In this document: positions 26,376 through 32,433 of the stretch, piece by piece | Layout: every line of letters starts with the position of its first letter | Position numbering within the stretch: the stretch's first letter is position 1 | DNA from: an uncultured Bacteroidia bacterium | GTDB taxonomy: Bacteria > Bacteroidota > Bacteroidia > Bacteroidales > Prolixibacteraceae | Direction: 5' to 3' | NCBI GenBank assembly: GCA_903927965.1 | Contig: CAIYPA010000200.1 | Location: 1 to 64,000 of the forward strand | Length of the DNA: 64,000 nt | The notes under the pieces: model-generated | Databases searched by the model: none | The model's input: the letters and a program-made list of their open reading frames with translations, nothing else | What the model was told of the DNA's origin: nothing | Position numbers and translations under genes: made by a program

Positions 26376-27308
26376 TTAAAATTCAGATTCTGGAATATTA
26401 TATGTTTTCATGTTCCCATTTTGAACCATATAAAGAGTCATAATAATATCATGATATTTAATTCCGTCATTTTCACGTGTTTCAAAAAGCTCAAAAGCTT
26501 CCGATCTAAATGTTGATCCTGTTCTTAAATCACGATACCTTATGTCGTAATTCCCTTTGGTGACTTTATTTAAAGTGAATTTTGAATATGCGAGGATATA
26601 AAATTCACGTACAGGGTGAGCGGTATTTTGATTAATATAAACCAATTTGCAGTGTACGTCAGAATTGTTACCTGAATTATCAATTGTTACTTTTGACAAT
26701 CCATTATTGTTGCCATTTTTGGTTCCTATCAAATATCCTGATTTTGAAGGCCAAGATTTTCCATTTGGATCAAGTGCAGGTCTATAATATTCAGGTACTG
26801 GGGCAACATATTGAACTGGAGGAGTCTTTTGATATACAATTTTCTGGTTGTTATAGTCTGAATTGCTGTCAAAATAATCCACTATGAAACTCAAAACTGC
26901 CATTACAACAACCACTCCAATAAAGGCTATGAGGGGGAATGCAATATTTTTTATTGCGTTTAAAATTGATTCTTTTATATTTCTTTTTCTATCTCTGACA
27001 TAACTAACTTTTGTACGCTCGGTCTTGGGATAATCTGTGGGTTTTGTATTCATTATTTTAGGCTCATAAACCTTTTCTTCTCCTTCTTGAGATTTTATCC
27101 ATTCATCATGTATTTTCCTCTTATTCACATCTGAAAGGGTTTCATACGAATGGTTTATTATTTGCATGATCCCGACATATTTAGGATCGCCAGGATGCTT
27201 GTCGGGATGGTATATATTTGACAACGACTTGTATGCCGCTTTTATTACTTCTGGAGGGGCATTACGGGCCACTTTCAAATTATCGTAATGAGTTCTAATT
27301 TTTTTCAT
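26376..27308 (-). CDS. Membrane-anchored J-domain (DnaJ-type) protein
   Basis: This protein of 310 residues has an N-terminal J domain (about 5-70): the HPD tripeptide is at 34-36 in NIYHPDKHPG, and helix IV follows (LSDVNKRKIHDEWIK). J domains stimulate DnaK ATPase. After a basic linker there is one membrane segment at about 115-137 (IAFPLIAFIGVVVVMAVLSF), then a beta-rich C-terminal domain of about 160 residues with GNYDIRYRDLRTGSTFRSEAF, resembling small extracytoplasmic or stalk domains. The J part would be cytoplasmic. Neighbours are a lipoprotein gene and a small membrane protein, which suggests an envelope-linked unit. Confidence 0.78.
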   Translation of the reverse strand: MKKIRTHYDNLKVARNAPPEVIKAAYKSLSNIYHPDKHPGDPKYVGIMQIINHSYETLSDVNKRKIHDEWIKSQEGEEKVYEPKIMNTKPTDYPKTERTKVSYVRDRKRNIKESILNAIKNIAFPLIAFIGVVVVMAVLSFIVDYFDSNSDYNNQKIVYQKTPPVQYVAPVPEYYRPALDPNGKSWPSKSGYLIGTKNGNNNGLSKVTIDNSGNNSDVHCKLVYINQNTAHPVREFYILAYSKFTLNKVTKGNYDIRYRDLRTGSTFRSEAFELFETRENDGIKYHDIIMTLYMVQNGNMKTYNIPESEF

Positions 27309-27352
27309 GATTTTTCAGGTCTCTTTCGATTCTTTATTAAGCTATTTTAATT

Positions 27353-27877
27353 TTATGGTAATTCAATCATTTCAATTATTTTCCCTTTACCTGCAAATTC
27401 AAACCCTCCGGTTTTTAATTCAACCGATTCATCATAATTACTGGAAACAACAAAGTCGATCTTTTTAATATCCTCAATACTCACTACGACAATATATTTT
27501 TTGTCAGCTATTAATAATTTGTCCTTAATTTCGCGCGTAATTGGGAATTTAAAGTGGTAAAAAAATCCGGCAGTTATTGATGCGTACTCAACTCCTTCTT
27601 TCTCATAAATATCCTTTAGCTCAAAACCATAATACCTAAATATTTGGCACTTTGTCTCCAAAACCGGTTTATAAGATATTGAATACTTATATTCCACCTT
27701 ATCCATCGTCTTAATAAAATCGTCCCAATCGTATTTGACATTATACTTTTGCTTAATGGATGCAATAAGTTCCTGTCTTTCTCTTTCCACTTTATCCTCT
27801 AAACTTTCTTTTGTTTTATCTTTTGAATATTGGCAACCCACCAATATAAAAAATAGAGCGATACATATTTGCTTCAT
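27353..27877 (-). CDS. Hypothetical lipoprotein
   Basis: This protein of 174 residues begins MKQICIALFFILVGCQYSKD, a lipoprotein signal with the lipobox VGC (Cys15). The mature part begins with a charged helix (KDKTKESLEDKVERERQELI), then mixed strands. No family is recognised. It ends 44 bases before the J-domain gene and is probably transcribed with it. The pair could be partners spanning the periplasm, but that is inferred from order alone. Confidence 0.65.
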   Translation of the reverse strand: MKQICIALFFILVGCQYSKDKTKESLEDKVERERQELIASIKQKYNVKYDWDDFIKTMDKVEYKYSISYKPVLETKCQIFRYYGFELKDIYEKEGVEYASITAGFFYHFKFPITREIKDKLLIADKKYIVVVSIEDIKKIDFVVSSNYDESVELKTGGFEFAGKGKIIEMIELP

Positions 27878-28052
27878 CTTAACTTAGTTTCAATGGTCTT
27901 ATTTTACGCATAATTTTCACGGCCTTGTTTTTAAATCAACCGCCTGTTCGAGCGATATAGTTTTCAACTCGCTTGAACACTTTGTCAACCCTTTACAATT
28001 CTTTATTGAGTGATAGGAGACAGAGCTTTTACCTGTACAGATTACGACACTT

Positions 28053-28142
28053 TTAGTTAGTTGGGTGGTGTGGTTTTACCTGGTCTTTCGCAATAACCAT
28101 AGTTAAGCAAAATGCAAACGCAAATACCAAAATACTTTTCAT
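28053..28142 (-). CDS. Possible 29-residue secreted peptide
   Basis: On the minus strand an ATG at 28142 opens MKSILVFAFAFCLTMVIA, a textbook signal peptide, followed by only KDQVKPHHPTN and a TAA at 28053-28055. It lies between the lipoprotein gene and the regulator with C-boxes, and its start is 53 bases from the nearer box (28196-28205). It may be a real short peptide, a truncated gene end or chance. Confidence 0.3.
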   Translation of the reverse strand: MKSILVFAFAFCLTMVIAKDQVKPHHPTN

Positions 28143-28195
28143 GTTCTTTTTTTTTAAGTGGTTATATTTATAAACATTCAAAAATAATAAATTCA

Positions 28196-28252
28196 GACTA
28201 TAGTCCGTGGCATCGCCATAATAAATATTTCAATTTCGCTCTGACTAAAGTC
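28196..28252. promoter_or_regulatory. Two C-box-like operators upstream of the regulator gene
   Basis: GACTATAGTC at 28196-28205 and GACTAAAGTC at 28243-28252 have the GACT...AGTC pattern known for controller (C) proteins of restriction-modification systems. The second ends six bases before the regulator ATG at 28259. The centres are 47 bp apart, wider than in the classic adjacent-box arrangement. Autoregulation by the gene product is likely. Confidence 0.6.
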
Positions 28253-28258
28253 TGAGTT

Positions 28259-28489
28259 ATGGTTGTTGAGATATTTGGCAAAGTTTTACGTGAATTGAGG
28301 GATGAGAATCATATCTCTCAGGAGAAGCTTGCCGAGTACTGCGACCTTGACAGGACTTATATCTCACTTCTCGAACGCGGACTAAGGCAACCAACAATCA
28401 CAACAATCTTTAAATTGGCCAAAGCCTTAAATACCACACCATCAGCATTTATTTTTAAGGTTGAAAGCGAATTGAATGGTAAAGCATAG
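28259..28489 (+). CDS. XRE-family regulator resembling restriction-modification controller (C) proteins
   Basis: This HTH protein of 76 residues is almost only the DNA-binding fold. Its core reads ISQEKLAEYCDLDRTYISLLERGLRQPTI, with the recognition helix containing RTYISLLERG as in C proteins, then IFKLAKALN as the closing helix. Length and sequence fit C-protein-like regulators. Two GACT...AGTC boxes lie just upstream. No restriction or methyltransferase gene is visible in the element, so it probably controls other element genes, such as the divergent secreted peptide or the convergent DUF932 operon. General XRE function is secure; the C-protein analogy is inference. Confidence 0.78.
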   Translation: MVVEIFGKVLRELRDENHISQEKLAEYCDLDRTYISLLERGLRQPTITTIFKLAKALNTTPSAFIFKVESELNGKA

Positions 28490-28502
28490 AACAAAAGTTG
28501 GC

Positions 28503-29510
28503 TCAATTCAGCATCCAGTCCAAATCAGTTTTCTCCTTAATATCTTCAAGTTTGATAATTGTATTTTTTAGATATTCAGCCATATTAACAGGCTTTTGAT
28601 CAATCTTCTGTGAAAAATCCAGCATCCAGTCGGAAGGTTTGGTATAAAATGACCTGACGTTAAAATAATAGCCCATCAAGTTTTTATAGTCGTTCTGATG
28701 GGAAACCAGATCGGTCATTACATTTAATGCCGAATAGGCATTGGCTCCAGTAAGATTAAAATAACCTTCGGTAAACTTTCCAATCATTTGAATTAAATTT
28801 TCAAGATTGTTCAGCTTTTTTGTAAGGGAGTTATTTTCTGGTAAGTCCAGATTGATATTCAGCACTTGGAACACAAGGGGGACCATCAATATTTTCTCTA
28901 TTTTGAAATCCCGCAGCTTTTGGCTTTGACCTTTGAAAATTTCAGTAGTTGATTTTATCATGGCTAAATCATTCATCCATTCGAATTTGTTTTTACGGTC
29001 GTGGACATATTTCAATTTCATGGTTTTTTTATTGAACAATACTCCATTCGAGCATAGTTTACGGACAAACCCGATCTCAAAACTCAAAGCATAAGTACGG
29101 TTGTAACTGTTGGTGGTTCGTAAAAACGGCAACCATGTTTCCTGATCCCAAACATCGAAATTGACATCCTTATGTATCAAATCAATATGAACCGAAGCCT
29201 TTGACATCGGTGCAACAACCTTGTAAGGAATAAACTCCTGCGGGTTCTCATCAGGGTACAAGTGTGCAAACAAACTCTTCCCCATTTCCAATGCCTCCCT
29301 GTTGGTAATCAGTTTATAATTGTTCCCCACTACTGAAAGAATCCCACCGTTTGACTGGTTTACCACAGCCTTGTGATTTAGTGCTAAAATCTTTTTAGAT
29401 GTTGAATTTTCCGTTGATGGAAAATCAGAATAGATGTTCCGTAATTTGACATCGAACAAAACCTCATCCAGTTTATTGGTAGGCTGGGCAAAATCAATCT
29501 CATTACTCAT
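28503..29510 (-). CDS. DUF932 domain protein
   Basis: This protein of 335 residues matches the DUF932 family (phage/plasmid-like protein), common on plasmids, phages and integrated elements but of unknown function. Typical features are the N-terminal ALNHKAVVNQSNGGILSVVG region, FLRTTNSYNRTYALSFEIGFVRKLCSNGVLF in the middle and a helical C-terminus ending DLDWMLN. It is the last gene of a minus-strand operon (VWA, clamp-like, DUF932), 17 bases after the clamp-like gene. It ends 13 bases from the convergent C-like regulator. Confidence 0.8.
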   Translation of the reverse strand: MSNEIDFAQPTNKLDEVLFDVKLRNIYSDFPSTENSTSKKILALNHKAVVNQSNGGILSVVGNNYKLITNREALEMGKSLFAHLYPDENPQEFIPYKVVAPMSKASVHIDLIHKDVNFDVWDQETWLPFLRTTNSYNRTYALSFEIGFVRKLCSNGVLFNKKTMKLKYVHDRKNKFEWMNDLAMIKSTTEIFKGQSQKLRDFKIEKILMVPLVFQVLNINLDLPENNSLTKKLNNLENLIQMIGKFTEGYFNLTGANAYSALNVMTDLVSHQNDYKNLMGYYFNVRSFYTKPSDWMLDFSQKIDQKPVNMAEYLKNTIIKLEDIKEKTDLDWMLN

Positions 29511-29527
29511 AATTAATTGGTATTAAG

Positions 29528-30115
29528 TTATTTGTTAAATATTTTTTCAGTGACCATTTTTGTTATTTCCTCTTTGGTGATACCATATTTTAATAATGTT
29601 CCGGCAGCTATCTTGACATCTTTATTTATTTCTGCAAGGGTACTGTTTATCAGTCCGTCAAGTTTGTTAAAGGCAATTTCTTCCGCTGTATATTTGTCCC
29701 TCAACCGAAGTATGTCTGCTGTCGAATAGTTAATCGGGAGGTTGATGCTACGGAGTATCGTATCATCTTTAAAGAAGCAAGTACTTACAATAAGCGTAAG
29801 GTTTCCAATTGTCATTTTCCCTTCAACAATTGATATTTCGGCATTGAATGTTTTGATATTCTTGACAATATCCAAAAAATATAAGAATGGGATGCTTATC
29901 CTCACTGGCCCGGCTGACCTGCAATAAAGCACCCTTGTTGCACCTATGGCGACAAAATTAACTTCGTTTGTTTTGATCGTAATCTCACAATTGTGAAGCC
30001 TGCCCTTTTTGTTTTTGGGAACTGCCCTGCTGAGAAACTTCATGGCATCGAGTAGTTCACTTGTTTTGCATACCATCATGTATGCAGTAGTTGGTTGGAT
30101 AAGTGTTTCGCTCAT
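29528..30115 (-). CDS. Single-domain sliding-clamp-like (DnaN-type) protein, tentative
   Basis: This protein has 195 residues. Residues about 12-105 follow the pattern of one beta-clamp domain: a helix of the form ELLDAMKFLSRAVPKNKKG, strands around ITIKTNEVNFVAIGATRVLY, then IPFLYFLDIVKNIKTFNAEI and a final strand MTIGNLTLIV. Real DnaN has three such domains (about 365 residues), so only one is present here. The remaining 85 residues are helical and unassigned. It is the middle gene of the VWA/clamp-like/DUF932 unit. The fold call is by pattern recognition and not proven; a general alpha/beta protein is the alternative. Confidence 0.5.
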   Translation of the reverse strand: MSETLIQPTTAYMMVCKTSELLDAMKFLSRAVPKNKKGRLHNCEITIKTNEVNFVAIGATRVLYCRSAGPVRISIPFLYFLDIVKNIKTFNAEISIVEGKMTIGNLTLIVSTCFFKDDTILRSINLPINYSTADILRLRDKYTAEEIAFNKLDGLINSTLAEINKDVKIAAGTLLKYGITKEEITKMVTEKIFNK

Positions 30116-30117
30116 GG

Positions 30118-30708
30118 CTATTGGATATTTTGTTTATGGATCATTTGATACAAGCTGTAGCTTACTTGATTTTCCATCGCGGCAAATCCTTCCTTATCAA
30201 GGGTCATACTAAAAAGGTGTTTTTCTGGTATATCCAATTGTGTTTTATAGAATAAACGTTCTTCGTACCGGCAGAAGAATTTTACCACCCATCCGATTTT
30301 TTCAGCCGTTTTGATCTTGAAGCTTATATCTTCGGCAGTAGAATACTTTGAGGCATTTTCAAGACCATCGGTAAAAATGGCAAAAAACACCTGATCATCT
30401 GGTTCTACCAACTCCCCGACTTTTAAAATTGAGGACCCTATGGCATCATACAAGGCAGTATTTGAATTTGGATGGTAGTCAATGGCTGCTAATTTTTTGA
30501 TCCGATCCGTTTTCTGGGCAATAAATTTGAATTCAACAGTATCATTAAAAGTACAGAGTGTAATTTTAATGTCTGTGTCCGGCTCTTTTGTCTCAAGCTT
30601 TACTATAATTTCAACTTGTTCGTTAAAACTTGAAATAACCTCGTTTTTCAACTGCTCCATGGAACCGCTCTGGTCAAGGATCAAGACGTAATGAATAGTG
30701 TTTTTCAT
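30118..30708 (-). CDS. VWA domain protein with complete MIDAS
   Basis: This protein of 196 residues is a nearly pure von Willebrand A domain. The metal-ion-dependent adhesion site is complete: DQSGS at 12-16, Thr84 (NSNTALYDAIG) and Asp114 (FTDGLEN). No signal peptide or membrane segment is visible, so it is cytoplasmic. VWA proteins of this type often act with an AAA ATPase or a partner protein, but neither is encoded here. It is the first gene of the operon and its start lies close to the motif shared with the divergent sigma factor. The stop is two bases from the clamp-like start. Confidence 0.85.
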   Translation of the reverse strand: MKNTIHYVLILDQSGSMEQLKNEVISSFNEQVEIIVKLETKEPDTDIKITLCTFNDTVEFKFIAQKTDRIKKLAAIDYHPNSNTALYDAIGSSILKVGELVEPDDQVFFAIFTDGLENASKYSTAEDISFKIKTAEKIGWVVKFFCRYEERLFYKTQLDIPEKHLFSMTLDKEGFAAMENQVSYSLYQMIHKQNIQ

Positions 30709-30717
30709 CTCACACGA

Positions 30718-30806
30718 TTTTAGTGTTTAATCCTTAATGTCGAAAAGTTCGTTTTGTCACCCTCGATTTTGTATTTATTTTTAAGTATTTTTGAACTACA
30801 CTAAAA
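30718..30806. promoter_or_regulatory. Shared inverted motif in the VWA/sigma divergent promoter region
   Basis: TTTTAGTGT at 30718-30726 and its exact complement ACACTAAAA at 30798-30806 sit near the two divergent start codons. Read in the direction of each gene, ACACTAAAA precedes both ATGs (9 bases from VWA, 2 bases from sigma). This suggests one factor, possibly the sigma factor itself, controls both units. Confidence 0.55.
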
Positions 30807-30808
30807 AT

Positions 30809-31651
30809 ATGCCTAATATGGATAATGAATTTGATCAATGGAACATTGCAGATGAACAATTTAGCCTCTGGTTGAAAGGAGAGGGCCACAGCGAAAAAAT
30901 AAGCATTGCCAGAATTTTAAAGTCTGCATATTTTGTTTTCAGGCAAAAACAACGGGAACGGCTTGAAACAATTTGTCAACAATCCTTTGAATATTTCAAA
31001 AAGAAAGAGGAGGAGGAATTAGAGCATTCTTCGAAATATGGACATTCAACTATAATGTTCTGTTTGCGTGAACCTGAACCTGGTTATTATGAAAGACAGA
31101 CAAAAGAAAAGAATAAAAAAATCATCAATGGTATTCTTTCTGGTAGTCAAATGGTTTTCAATGAATTATATGAAAACGAATTTCCAAAGGTTGTCAGATT
31201 GATTACGAAAAATTCAGGGAGCGTTGATCTTGCAAAAGATATTTTTCAAGATGGCCTGATCATTTTGATTGAGAAGGTAAATAGAAGGGAGCTTGATTTG
31301 ACGTGTCCGGTTGAAACCTACCTTTACTCAATTTGTAGATTACTTTGGTTGGAACAGCTCAGGAAGCGCAAAAAAAGCATTTCCTTGGATGATTCTGATG
31401 GCTATTATGAATCAGACCATACCATAATAGTTCATGACACTGAAAGTCCAGATATTTATGAAGCGGTAAACAACGAAATTGAAAAGTTGGGCAAACCTTG
31501 CAGGCAGCTTCTTGAAGGTTATTATTACAGGAACTTGAGTTGGGATGAAATTGCCAGTGAACTGGGATATAAAAATGCCGCCAGTGCCAGAAACCAGAAA
31601 TACAAATACCTTGAGAAGATAAGGAGTACAATCGGTTTAGAGGTAGATTGA
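30809..31651 (+). CDS. ECF-type RNA polymerase sigma factor with N-terminal extension
   Basis: This protein has 280 residues. Sigma region 2 lies about 115-185 (VFNELYENEFPKVVRLITKNSG, then AKDIFQDGLIILIEKV and YLYSICRLLWLEQLRKRKKS), and region 4 about 225-275 (LLEGYYYRNLSWDEIASELGYKNAASARNQKYKYL). An unusual N-terminal part of about 110 charged helical residues precedes region 2 and is not typical of ECF factors; it may bind a partner. No anti-sigma gene is adjacent. ATG 30809 is preferred to the TTG at 30791. It is the last gene before the right end and likely directs element promoters such as that of the divergent VWA operon. Confidence 0.8.
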   Translation: MPNMDNEFDQWNIADEQFSLWLKGEGHSEKISIARILKSAYFVFRQKQRERLETICQQSFEYFKKKEEEELEHSSKYGHSTIMFCLREPEPGYYERQTKEKNKKIINGILSGSQMVFNELYENEFPKVVRLITKNSGSVDLAKDIFQDGLIILIEKVNRRELDLTCPVETYLYSICRLLWLEQLRKRKKSISLDDSDGYYESDHTIIVHDTESPDIYEAVNNEIEKLGKPCRQLLEGYYYRNLSWDEIASELGYKNAASARNQKYKYLEKIRSTIGLEVD

Positions 31652-31755
31652 ACTGGTCTGTAAATTGAAAGGCTAAAAAAATGTTAATGCTTTGAAGTGT
31701 TCCTGTTTGGAAGAAAGCCAATGCATAAAACCCAACGAATAACGAAAATAAAAAG

Positions 31756-31785
31756 AAGCCGTTTCAAAGAAATTTGAAGCGGTTT
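31756..31785 (+). terminator. Terminator of the sigma factor gene
   Basis: AAGCCGTTTCAAA at 31756-31768 and TTTGAAGCGGTTT at 31773-31785 form a stem with two mismatches over a GAAA loop, followed by ATTGTTTTG. It lies 104 bases after the sigma stop. Confidence 0.6.
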
Positions 31786-31801
31786 ATTGTTTTGATCGGT
31801 T

Positions 31802-31824
31802 TTGTATGCAAATTGTATGCAAAT
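31802..31824 (+). repeat. Right arm-type site: two tandem 11-bp repeats TTGTATGCAAA
   Basis: This site is identical over 23 bases to 20866-20888, in the same orientation, 44 bases inside the right 48-bp repeat. It is the right-end counterpart of the integrase-promoter repeats. Confidence 0.6.
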
Positions 31825-31827
31825 AAA

Positions 31828-31860
31828 AAGGAGTTACAAACTTTCACATTGCAACTCCTT
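31828..31860 (-). terminator. Element-borne terminator for the restored tRNA-Gln unit
   Basis: AAGGAGTT (31828-31835) and AACTCCTT (31853-31860) form a perfect 8-bp stem, and on the minus strand a TTTTTATTT run follows. Lying eight bases outside attR, it can end the tRNA transcript in place of the original terminator left at 20654-20700. Confidence 0.65.
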
Positions 31861-31868
31861 AATTATCA

Positions 31869-31916
31869 GTTGTCCTGTCAGGTTTCGAACCTGAACTCTT
31901 CTGATCCAGAATCAGA
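31869..31916 (-). repeat. attR: 48-bp repeat in the intact tRNA-Gln gene
   Basis: This is identical to 20707-20754. It covers the 3' part of tRNA-Gln(CTG) plus one flanking base at its low-coordinate end, so insertion restored a complete tRNA. Confidence 0.92.
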
Positions 31917-31942
31917 CGTGTTGCCAATTACACCACAGGACA
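31870..31942 (-). tRNA. tRNA-Gln (anticodon CTG)
   Basis: The minus-strand cloverleaf is complete. The acceptor strands TGTCCTG and CAGGACA pair, followed by discriminator A. The anticodon stem TCTGA/TCAGA carries loop TTCTGGA with anticodon CTG. The T arm is TCAGG/CCTGA with loop TTCGAAA. No CCA is encoded. It is the integration target of the element and the second gene of a two-tRNA unit. Confidence 0.92.
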
Positions 31943-31948
31943 AAATAG

Positions 31949-32024
31949 TGGTTGACCTGTCAAGGCTCGAACTTGAACTCTTCTGAACCAAAATCAGACG
32001 TGTTGCCAATTACACCACAGGTCA
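31949..32024 (-). tRNA. tRNA-Gln (anticodon TTG)
   Basis: The minus-strand cloverleaf has acceptor TGACCTG/CAGGTCA, discriminator A and an encoded CCA. The anticodon loop is TTTTGGT with anticodon TTG between TCTGA and TCAGA. The T arm is TCAAG/CTTGA around TTCGAGC. It lies just upstream of the CTG gene and shares its promoter. Confidence 0.93.
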
Positions 32025-32054
32025 ATCTACATGTCTTATCATTTAAGACGGCTG

Positions 32055-32084
32055 CAAAAGTACAAAGTTTTTTTTCCCTGCAAA
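32055..32084 (-). promoter_or_regulatory. Promoter of the tRNA-Gln pair
   Basis: On the minus strand TTTG (32081-32084) and TACTTTTG (32055-32062) lie 18 bases apart, the Bacteroidota -33/-7 form, about 30 bases upstream of the first tRNA. The stretch 32085-32433 that follows on the plus strand is AT-rich and I see no gene in it. Confidence 0.65.
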
Positions 32085-32433
32085 CTGTAAACGGTTAAAA
32101 AAAAGCCATGAGCTGGTTTTTTGTTTGCTTTTTGATGACCAGAAATTACTATTTATGATGTAAACTATTGAAATATATAGAAATACAGAAAGAAGAGAAA
32201 TATTTTGAAGGGTGGAAAGATGATTTTCGCGCCCAAAAACTAAAATTGAAATCAAATCAGCCTAAAATTGTTTAAATGTTTGAACTTAACCGTTAAAAAT
32301 TGTTTTTATCCTTCCGTTTTTCCTATTTATGGGTGCAGACATTAAGATTATTAATATCTTCGCAAAAATTTTGGTCCCCTGATTTGAGCTTGGGATACTG
32401 AATCAGAAATATTTTAAAAATATATTTTAAGGC

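Larger units (their letters stand above)
20707..31916. mobile_element. Integrated element (about 11.2 kb) in the 3' end of tRNA-Gln(CTG)
   Basis: A perfect 48-bp direct repeat bounds the region (20707-20754 and 31869-31916). The right copy is the 3' part of an intact tRNA-Gln and the left copy is a displaced fragment. A tyrosine integrase starts 230 bases inside the left end, followed by an Xis-like HTH protein, a nuclease and element-type genes (DUF932, VWA, ECF sigma). No relaxase, type IV secretion or replication initiator is recognised. It is therefore best called an integrative element or genomic island that may be mobilised in trans. Gene density and AT content differ from the flanks, which carry housekeeping genes. 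Confidence 0.9.

Noticed and set aside
28259..28489. Complete restriction-modification system
   Set aside because: No methyltransferase or restriction-type gene is present; only the controller-like regulator was seen.
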